A stretch of DNA of 51,434 bases from contig JAGCCU010000077.1 of NCBI GenBank assembly GCA_017651515.1, positions 1 to 51,434 on the forward strand. The letters run 5' to 3'. Under the pieces are notes generated by a model. The model worked only from the letters and a program-made list of their open reading frames with translations. It was not told the DNA's origin and made no database searches. Of this stretch, positions 45,328 to 51,434 are shown piece after piece. Within the stretch, counting starts at the first letter, position 1; every line of letters begins with the position of its first letter. Origin of the DNA: Muribaculaceae bacterium. Lineage in GTDB: Bacteria > Bacteroidota > Bacteroidia > Bacteroidales > Muribaculaceae. Both the position numbers and the translations under genes were made by a program.

Positions 45328-46560
45328 ATGAATCGTATATTATCATATATTTTATCGTTAGCTTTTGTGATTGCCATGACTGGGTGTATCAGCGATGACA
45401 GTGATCTGGAGACGCTCATTGCCGAGTCGGAACAAGCCATTGCTCCATATATCGATATTGACTTTGATTACAGTCCGCTTTTCGAAGATGCCGATGAGCC
45501 AATTACTGACCCGACTGATCCCTACTACAACGACTATGTGGAAAACGATACCTACGACCGCGTGATTTACATTACTTTCAATGGTGAAAATGTGGAGATT
45601 GACGGTGCAGATAGTTACGGCAAGGTAAACGTTACTGCCAATGGCGCCCATGTGACCATAAACAGCAATTATGGACGCATGGAATATGTGCTGCGTGGAT
45701 GGTCGTTGAACGGCTCGGTGAAAATCTACAGCGAACACAAGTTTAAGCTTACACTCGATGGTGTGAACCTGACCAATCCCAATGGTGCAGCCATTAATGA
45801 CCAGTGTGGAAAGTCGGTATATCTAGTGCTTAATAAGGGCACGTATAACTCACTTACCGATGGAGCGACCTATTCTGTGCCGTCAGGTGAACAGATGAAA
45901 GGCGCATTTTTCAGTGAAGGCCAGATAATTGTCAGCGGTACTGGGCTGCTCAACGTTAATGCGCAAGGCGGACATGGCATTGCCAGCGACGACTACATAC
46001 GTTTCCGTCCAGGCTGTCGAGTGAATGTCCTGGCTTCGGCTGGACATGGCGTGAAGGCCAATGATGGCATCTTCATTGATGGTGGTGTATTAAATATTTC
46101 AGTCAATGGTGACGGGTTCAAGGGTATCAAGAGCGACCTGGACGTTGAAGTGAATGGTGGACGGACAACAGTGATCACCACAGGCAACAGCAAACTCATA
46201 GAACAAACCCTCGAAACAATGGCCGACACAAGCAGTTGTGCCGGCATTAAGAGTGATGCAGCTATCGTTATCAATGGCGGCACGCTTAACCTGAAGAGTA
46301 CTGGCGAAGGCGGAAAGGGTATTAACAGCACTGATGACCTTACAATCACTGGTGGCATTGTGAATGTTATTACCACGGGCAAAAAGGTCTATTCGTCTCC
46401 GAAAGGCATCAAGAGTGATGGCAATATTACTGTCTCTGGTGGGGCTATATATAGTTACAGCCGCTGGGGCAATCCAATTGAAGCAGAGGCGACACTTACA
46501 ATAGGTCCAGGCTATGCGACAAATGAAAATGACGAATTGTTCTGGAAGATTATATATTGA
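45328..46560 (+). CDS. Cthe_2159-type beta-helix lipoprotein
   Basis: 410 aa. Lipoprotein signal with lipobox MTGC (Cys20), followed by an acidic spacer (SDDSDLETLIAESEQ) that often marks surface export. From about residue 75 the same beta-helix repeats as the secreted paralogue at 40917: GAAINDQCGKSVYLVLNKG, GGHGIASDDYIRFRPG, GDGFKGIKSDLDVEVNGG, GGKGINSTDDLTITGG, SPKGIKSDGNITVSGG. It lies 12 bp after the DUF2490 gene and is the last gene of the VTC operon. Binding of calcium and acidic polymer is the family expectation; polyphosphate as ligand would fit the operon but is a guess. Confidence 0.87.
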   Translation: MNRILSYILSLAFVIAMTGCISDDSDLETLIAESEQAIAPYIDIDFDYSPLFEDADEPITDPTDPYYNDYVENDTYDRVIYITFNGENVEIDGADSYGKVNVTANGAHVTINSNYGRMEYVLRGWSLNGSVKIYSEHKFKLTLDGVNLTNPNGAAINDQCGKSVYLVLNKGTYNSLTDGATYSVPSGEQMKGAFFSEGQIIVSGTGLLNVNAQGGHGIASDDYIRFRPGCRVNVLASAGHGVKANDGIFIDGGVLNISVNGDGFKGIKSDLDVEVNGGRTTVITTGNSKLIEQTLETMADTSSCAGIKSDAAIVINGGTLNLKSTGEGGKGINSTDDLTITGGIVNVITTGKKVYSSPKGIKSDGNITVSGGAIYSYSRWGNPIEAEATLTIGPGYATNENDELFWKIIY

Positions 46561-46630
46561 TAGAATATTGCTTTACATTTGATGTAATTTCTTTTTTGTT
46601 GATAAATAAACTGGAGTTGCTGAATTAACA

Positions 46631-46660
46631 TTGTTTTTTATCCTTAAGTCTTTAACTTTG
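46631..46660 (+). promoter_or_regulatory. Promoter of the LytS/LytTR pair
   Basis: TTG (46631-46633), 19 bp, TAACTTTG (46653-46660), followed by CAG; exact consensus spacing. Confidence 0.82.
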
Positions 46661-46683
46661 CAGTATAATACTTCTAGCATATA

Positions 46684-47874
46684 ATGTTCACCAAAACTAC
46701 AACGAAAAAGGAATGGATAATGTATATCAGCATTTGGCTGGTAATGTTTTTGGCACCTTTGATTAGTGTCTATGCTCATTCTACCATATCCGATAACATT
46801 GACTTCAGTTTTCATGCAGTACTGCATTTGTGGGATTACGTTGCAGTAATGCTTGTTATTTTCCTCATTCACAATCAATTTTTGGCTCCCAAGCTTCTCA
46901 ACGAGCGAAAAGTTAAGTTCTATGTGATTGGGGTGGTTGTTTTATTTGCGAGTTTTTTGTTGTACGTTAATCTTGTTTCAGTACCTCCTCCTCCAGCTCA
47001 CAAAAATCAGCACATTGAAAAAATGGTTGACAGTGAAGGTGATACGTTGATAATTGCTTTTCCAGAAAAAGACTGGAAACAAAAAAATGTCGGCCACATG
47101 CCGCCAATTGAGCTGATTGGGGAAAAAGACTTAACTAATTATGCCGACCGTCCGCCCATTTCTCCCGATGACCTGATGGTCTTCATGTTGCTGGCTTTCA
47201 TACTGGCTTCTAATCTCGGCCTGAAGTTTTATTATAAGAATTTAGAACAAGAAAAACTTAAACAGGAGTTGGATAAGGAAGTGCTTCAGCAGGAATTGTC
47301 ATATCTGAAATATCAGGTAAATCCACACTTCCTGATGAATACGCTCAATAATATTCACGCTCTTGTCGATATTGACCCCGAAAAGTCTAAGTTGAGTATT
47401 GTCAAGCTTTCTCACTTGTTGCGGTATATGCTTTATGAAGGAACTAAGCCAACGATTCCTCTGGACCGTGCTCTCGTATTCCTTGATGACTATATTGAAT
47501 TGATGCGTATGAGATGTGACGAAAAGTTGGAATTTGTCTTCGACAAGCCTTCGCCTGTACCAAATGTCGATGTGCTGCCATTGCTGGTAGTTTCCTTTGT
47601 TGAGAATGCTTTCAAGCATGGGGTGAGTTCAGTTGAGCCTTCATATATACATTTGTCCATACAGGTTAAAGATAATCATGTGGTGTTCGACTGTGAAAAT
47701 AGCAAGCACCATGAGAATTCCAACGGTAAAATGGGCGAAGGTGGATTCGGCATTGCCAATGTGAAGAAACGTCTGGATCTCATGTTTGGCAATAATTATG
47801 ACCTAAATATTGACGAAACCGATACAACCTATAGGGTGAATCTTACGTTCCCTCTAGATTATTCACATAACTAA
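46684..47874 (+). CDS. LytS-type sensor histidine kinase
   Basis: 396 aa. Four membrane segments in the first 190 residues with a 60-residue Pro-rich extracytoplasmic loop between the third and fourth. A coiled-coil-like linker (LEQEKLKQELDKEVLQQELS) leads to the His_kinase domain: phospho-acceptor His215 in QVNPHFLMNTLNNIHALVD. The ATP-binding lid shows VVSFVENAFKHGV and GEGGFGIANVKKRLDLMFG. Pairs with the response regulator 15 bp downstream. Position next to the VTC/beta-helix operons suggests it regulates them. Confidence 0.94.
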   Translation: MFTKTTTKKEWIMYISIWLVMFLAPLISVYAHSTISDNIDFSFHAVLHLWDYVAVMLVIFLIHNQFLAPKLLNERKVKFYVIGVVVLFASFLLYVNLVSVPPPPAHKNQHIEKMVDSEGDTLIIAFPEKDWKQKNVGHMPPIELIGEKDLTNYADRPPISPDDLMVFMLLAFILASNLGLKFYYKNLEQEKLKQELDKEVLQQELSYLKYQVNPHFLMNTLNNIHALVDIDPEKSKLSIVKLSHLLRYMLYEGTKPTIPLDRALVFLDDYIELMRMRCDEKLEFVFDKPSPVPNVDVLPLLVVSFVENAFKHGVSSVEPSYIHLSIQVKDNHVVFDCENSKHHENSNGKMGEGGFGIANVKKRLDLMFGNNYDLNIDETDTTYRVNLTFPLDYSHN

Positions 47875-47889
47875 TAAAAACAATTTGCT

Positions 47890-48615
47890 ATGATACGCTG
47901 CCTCGCTATTGATGATGAACCTTTGGCTCTTAAGCAACTGGTTGCCTACATCAAGAAAGTCCCGTTCTTAAATTTGGTCAAGGCTTGTTCAAGTGCTCTT
48001 GAAGCTGATGGTATTATAAAGGAAGAGCATATTGATGCCATTTTCATTGATATAAACATGCCCGACCTCAATGGCTTGGAGTTTGTTAAAACACTTGATA
48101 ATCCACCACTCATTGTGTTTACGACGGCATATAGCAACTATGCCATTGAGGGTTATAAGGTAGATGCCGTTGACTATCTGCTTAAGCCTTTCGGTCTTGA
48201 AGAGTTCAAGGCTGCTGCCGAGAAAGTGAAGCAGCGGTTTGACATTATCAACAGGCCTACAGATGTGGCGTTGATTCCCGATGATGATGCTATCTTCCTT
48301 AAAACCGACTACAAGATTGTGCGTGTCTCACTGTCGGATATCCGCTACATTGAGGCAATGAGCGAGTATCTGCGCATCTACAGCGACGCTTTGCCACGTC
48401 CCATCGTGGTGCTGCTGAGCATGAAGAAGATGGAAGAGCGACTACCCACAAATACCTTCATGAGAATTCACCGTTCTTACATTATTAATCTGAAGAAAAT
48501 TCTCGAGGTGAATAGAAACCATGTAGTGATGAGTTCTGAGGTCTCGCTGCCAATTGGTGATCTATACAAAGATACTTTCAACAACTACATTGCCAGCAAG
48601 TTCCTTACTCGCTGA
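47890..48615 (+). CDS. LytTR-family response regulator
   Basis: 241 aa. Receiver domain at 1-120 with AIDDEP, phosphorylation Asp54 in IFIDINMPDLNG, TTAY and the conserved Lys in YLLKPF. LytTR DNA-binding domain at about 140-241: LSDIRYIEAMSEYLRIY, NTFMRIHRSYIINLKKI, LPIGDLYKDTF. Partner of the upstream kinase; binds direct repeats in target promoters (family knowledge). Transcribed convergently with the GH128 gene. Confidence 0.95.
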   Translation: MIRCLAIDDEPLALKQLVAYIKKVPFLNLVKACSSALEADGIIKEEHIDAIFIDINMPDLNGLEFVKTLDNPPLIVFTTAYSNYAIEGYKVDAVDYLLKPFGLEEFKAAAEKVKQRFDIINRPTDVALIPDDDAIFLKTDYKIVRVSLSDIRYIEAMSEYLRIYSDALPRPIVVLLSMKKMEERLPTNTFMRIHRSYIINLKKILEVNRNHVVMSSEVSLPIGDLYKDTFNNYIASKFLTR

Positions 48616-48624
48616 CATTTCCAA

Positions 48625-48675
48625 GTGACACAAACCATGCGATGAGGAATAGTTCCCCATCTAAATGGTTGTCAC
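48625..48675. terminator. Bidirectional hairpin between the response regulator and GH128 genes
   Basis: Outer stem GTGAC (48625-48629) with GTCAC (48671-48675) plus ACCA/TGGT. Inner stem GATGaGGAA (48641-48649) with TTCCcCATC (48653-48661). No clear T-run on either side. Confidence 0.55.
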
Positions 48676-48697
48676 ATTATAGGAGAGAAGAGTCTTT

Positions 48698-50161
48698 CTA
48701 CTTATGTAGAATGATGTTTATGATTAGGTTCACGTCCTCAACGTCAATTATGCTGTCGCCGTTAAGGTCGGCATTTCCTGGATAGTAATCAGTAGTCTTT
48801 TTCTTCAGTATTATGTTGATGGCGGCATTCACGTCTTCAACGTCAACAAGACCGTCCCCGGTCACATCGCCCTCTATTTCAATTTCAGGCACCAGCTTAA
48901 ACCATTGAACTTTGCATGTAGTGCTCTGACGGCTCTTTAGCGTGATGCGGTGCTTGCCGGCAGGCAGGGTGATGTTTTTGATTTCCTGAGTCTTCCAGTT
49001 ATCATCGGTGCCGCTTGTAATTGTGGACGGCAGTACTTGTTCAACGACGGTTTCACCGTCAACTTCCAGTCGCAATTTGGGGTCAAACAGGAACTTTCGG
49101 CTCGACAGTCGCAGCTGAAGTGTGTATTTTCCATCGGCAGGGATTTCTACCAGATATTCAGCCGAGGCATAAACGTCGAATTGACTGATTTGCAGCGGCA
49201 GGTCACTTTCGTCATCATTGCTCACTTCAAGATACACGCCATCAGAGAAGTTGACAAAGTTGGTGGCGGGTATCACCATGTCAGGTGTATAGTAATATGT
49301 TGTGTCGAACGACGACATATAAGTGTAGATTTTGCCGGTGTTGGTCAGTGTGCCTGGGGCGGGCAGGCCGGTGCTCACTTTAGGAATGTGCAGCAGACGG
49401 TAGTAAGGAGCGGTCTCATAGCCGCGGGCCTTGAACCATGCATAACGATACACGTATGGACTAAGCTCCAGGTCTCGCACCTTTTGCACCATTGCGCGCT
49501 GCTGGGCTATGGAATCGACATCACCTTCCCATGAGCAGAACTCGGTTAGCCACACCTGTTTGCCGTATTTCTTGGCAAAGTTTTCCACAAAGCCTTTCTG
49601 TGCACTTGCACTGTTCATATAGCAATGAAGTGCAAGATAGTCGAAGTGCGCCTCGGGATAGGCCGCAAGAAACGCATCCATCCATTGCTCCGGCTGATAG
49701 ACGTTGCCGTCAGCAAGAGCTTGGCCGCTATAGTTCAGTGCAGGAGCAACAAGCTTCAGATTGAAGTCGCGGGCAATCTGCTCAACGATGGGCCATAGCT
49801 GTGCAGCACTGTCGGGAGTCATGTTGGCCTGTGAACTGAAGTTTGGCTCATTGTACCCTAACAGATATTTAACGCCTGGATGCTCGGTGAGATAGTTGCG
49901 CAGATTGGTCTCATTGAAGTTTGCGCTCCAAATCATTGGCACAAATTCCATCTCGGTGCCTGGCCCAACAAAATTTTGGACTTGCCAGTTGGGAGTGTTG
50001 CCCCAGTTGTAGAACCAGCTCACGCCGGGCAACAGTGAGTTTATTTCGGCTCCGTAGGCAAATTGGTTCTCACTAACCCCTCGCTTGTAGCTGCGGGCCG
50101 GCTGAGCGATTGCTGCCAGGAATGTAAATAATATGGCGAGTATTATGAATGTACGTTTCAT
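48698..50161 (-). CDS. GH128-type secreted glycoside hydrolase with CBM-like domain and dockerin-like tail
   Basis: 487 aa. Signal peptide at 1-19 (IILAILFTFLAAIAQ). Residues about 25-270 form the catalytic core of the Glyco_hydro_cc/GH128 clan: WFYNWGNTPN, FVPMIWS, acid/base Glu105 in LLGYNEPNFS, DYLALHCYMN, and nucleophile Glu207 in VWLTEFCSWEG. GH128 enzymes cut beta-1,3-glucans (family knowledge). Residues about 295-415 are a beta-sandwich like CBM6/35 (VEIPADGKYTLQLRLSS, LPAGKHRITLKS). The last 60 are a dockerin-like module: GDVTGDGLVDVEDVNAAIN and ADLNGDSIIDVEDVNLIIN. A plausible fungal, yeast or plant glucan degrader. Follows the next gene on the same strand, separated by a terminator. 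Confidence 0.88.
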   Translation of the reverse strand: MKRTFIILAILFTFLAAIAQPARSYKRGVSENQFAYGAEINSLLPGVSWFYNWGNTPNWQVQNFVGPGTEMEFVPMIWSANFNETNLRNYLTEHPGVKYLLGYNEPNFSSQANMTPDSAAQLWPIVEQIARDFNLKLVAPALNYSGQALADGNVYQPEQWMDAFLAAYPEAHFDYLALHCYMNSASAQKGFVENFAKKYGKQVWLTEFCSWEGDVDSIAQQRAMVQKVRDLELSPYVYRYAWFKARGYETAPYYRLLHIPKVSTGLPAPGTLTNTGKIYTYMSSFDTTYYYTPDMVIPATNFVNFSDGVYLEVSNDDESDLPLQISQFDVYASAEYLVEIPADGKYTLQLRLSSRKFLFDPKLRLEVDGETVVEQVLPSTITSGTDDNWKTQEIKNITLPAGKHRITLKSRQSTTCKVQWFKLVPEIEIEGDVTGDGLVDVEDVNAAINIILKKKTTDYYPGNADLNGDSIIDVEDVNLIINIILHK

Positions 50162-50190
50162 TAGCCTGAATAAATGATGTTATTAATAGG

Positions 50191-50236
50191 AAAAGCAGAG
50201 GCGGTTAAGGTCGGAGTGACACTTCCGCCTCTGCTT
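50191..50236 (-). terminator. Terminator of the 50266-51168 gene
   Basis: Minus strand: AAGCAGAGGCGG (50236-50225) pairs with CCGCCTCTGCTT (50204-50193), perfect 12 bp, followed by TTCCTATT. Confidence 0.8.
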
Positions 50237-50265
50237 GTTAGGTTACGACAATTGTCGTGTGATTA

Positions 50266-51168
50266 TTAATCCTTATGAAGGATGATGTTGATGATTGAAT
50301 TTACATCCTCTACGTCGATAATACCTTCGTTGTTAACATCGGCATTGCCAGGATAATCATCAATGGTCTTTTTCTTCAGGATGATGTTGATTGTTGCGTT
50401 CACATCTTCAACGTCAACAAGTTGATCTCCAGTCACATCACCAACGGGCAGATCCGGCTCTACAACGATAGTGTTGTCCTTGTACCAGAAAATGTTGTCC
50501 AGACGCAGTTGAGTACCTTGTACACCGCCAGAGAGGATTTTCAAGTAGTTGCCCGTATATGCTGTTGGGTCATCGCCCCACATGGGTGTTGTAGCGAGCT
50601 GACGAATCACACTGAAGGGAAGATCTACATAGTACCACTCATTGTCACGTGGGAAGTCTCCAAGAACTTTTGCCCCGTTAACAGCTTCAGTACCAAGTGT
50701 AAAACCATAGTCTTCTCCAACCACAATCTGGTGCCCTGCATTATCAATACTCTTGATACCAAAATGCAATACCCAGGTGTCATCGAGTACGCTCCAGTCT
50801 TGAGGCTCATTTACTGCGCAGAAACCGCAGCCGCTCCAACCGAAAGTGGTTACATCCATGGCAATATGGTCTTCTGGCTGACCAAATGAGTTGAGACTTC
50901 CGTCTTGATCAACACCAGCATAAGTATTATCCCATACATAGAGCCAGTTGCGTGTGTCATCGATGGTAGCATCAAATACCACATTTTCTGGAGCCATCTC
51001 TGCGCCTACGCTTTCGCTAATGGCAATGGGAATGAACTTCACAGCCTTGCTCCAGTCGAATGTTGGCATGTCGGTGTCTGGATCAAGAGCCTTGGTGATA
51101 AAGTCTTGTGCGCTGACAGTACTGCCGGCGAAGAGCAGCAGGGCAGCAAGTGTAAAGAATTTCTTCAT
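50266..51168 (-). CDS. Exported protein with jelly-roll-like domain and dockerin-like tail
   Basis: 300 aa. Signal peptide at 1-20 (LAALLLFAGSTVSAQ). The central ~210 residues have the look of a galactose-binding or CBM-like beta-sandwich (NWLYVWDNTYAG, WVLHFGIKSID, WYYVDLPFSVIRQL, GTQLRLDNIFWYKDN), with no catalytic motif. The last ~60 residues are a dockerin-like module almost identical to that of the neighbouring GH128 protein: GDVTGDQLVDVEDVNATIN and ADVNNEGIIDVEDVNSIIN. It may be a glucan-binding partner of the GH128 enzyme; inference from adjacency. Confidence 0.8.
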   Translation of the reverse strand: MKKFFTLAALLLFAGSTVSAQDFITKALDPDTDMPTFDWSKAVKFIPIAISESVGAEMAPENVVFDATIDDTRNWLYVWDNTYAGVDQDGSLNSFGQPEDHIAMDVTTFGWSGCGFCAVNEPQDWSVLDDTWVLHFGIKSIDNAGHQIVVGEDYGFTLGTEAVNGAKVLGDFPRDNEWYYVDLPFSVIRQLATTPMWGDDPTAYTGNYLKILSGGVQGTQLRLDNIFWYKDNTIVVEPDLPVGDVTGDQLVDVEDVNATINIILKKKTIDDYPGNADVNNEGIIDVEDVNSIINIILHKD

Positions 51169-51434
51169 AATCTGTTTGTTTATTAAGTTAATTGTTTAAT
51201 AAACATCTCGGTTGCAAGGTGATAGGCACCGTTACAGGCTCTACGGGTGACTACAAATTAATATTTCTTTTTTTGAGTCGGTTCAGGCACTTGTCGCCTT
51301 GCTACCACTGACGTTTTATTGTTTCTTGTTTTATTCTCTCAGTATAATGTCCTTAATGATCTTAACTCTACAGTTTTTTGAGTTCGCTGAACCACACTAC
51401 TGGCGTCAGCCAATTATCCATTATCAACTGTCAA
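51169..51434. other. Right-edge intergenic stretch
   Basis: No convincing promoter for the 50266-51168 gene is seen; the nearest element is a poor CACCTTGC. On the minus strand a 17-codon frame (51368-51421) reads MDNWLTPVVWFSELKKL, of unknown meaning and possibly a gene relic. Confidence 0.3.
51412..51432. repeat. Three degenerate 7-bp units at the window edge
   Basis: AATTATC, CATTATC, AACTGTC in succession, the same kind of 7-bp run as at 26919-26946. The array may continue beyond the window. Confidence 0.5.

Overview
The window is chromosomal DNA from a member of the Bacteroidales, most likely Prevotellaceae or Muribaculaceae. The signs are Bacteroidetes-type promoters (TTG, 18-20 bp, TAnnTTTG) ahead of many genes, a TonB-dependent receptor, a hybrid two-component sensor fragment, a FISUMP-domain protein, BspA-type leucine-rich repeats, DUF3667, DUF4956 and DUF2490 families, and the rimP-nusA-infB order typical of the phylum. 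No phage, plasmid, insertion sequence or CRISPR array is visible.

Left part (1-13.6 kb): the 3' part of RNase Z, then ATP-type PEP carboxykinase (pckA). On the minus strand follow a GH3 beta-glucosidase lacking its N-terminus, joined out of frame to the N-terminal propeller of a hybrid two-component sensor (a decayed or chimaeric junction), a membrane acyltransferase, a secreted subtilisin with a DUF3667 zinc-ribbon membrane protein, and a dockerin/FISUMP surface protein. A zinc-ribbon/Sel1-repeat protein is bracketed by two copies of an ~85-bp repeat.

Middle part (13.4-35.7 kb) is largely housekeeping: tRNA-Ala(GGC), an amidase with folK, rimP-nusA-infB, a tsaE-birA-LOG-cobalamin adenosyltransferase operon, a DUF2795 protein, a large MG2/TonB-plug surface protein, a MutT-type Nudix enzyme, a membrane LytTR regulator with a TonB-dependent receptor and a small exported protein, and ruvB-flippase-unknown-RecD-like helicase. 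The start of the LytTR gene and that of the receptor gene both lie exactly four bases behind a TAnnTTTG element, suggesting leaderless mRNAs.

Right part (35.7-51.4 kb): a long rod-shaped RNA candidate resembling 6S RNA lies ahead of a BspA-like LRR protein with a dockerin tail; then DUF805, menA, and an 8-kb locus combining two Cthe_2159-type beta-helix proteins, a small dockerin protein, a VTC polyphosphate-polymerase-like enzyme, DUF4956, DUF2490 and a LytS/LytTR two-component pair. The window closes with two dockerin-tailed secreted proteins, one a GH128-type glycoside hydrolase.

Five intact proteins and one gene remnant carry nearly the same two-repeat dockerin-like module, although no cohesin is seen here. 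The most attractive candidates for undescribed biology are the VTC/DUF4956/Cthe_2159 locus, the dockerin-tailed surface set, the 6S-like RNA and the leaderless LytTR/receptor pair.
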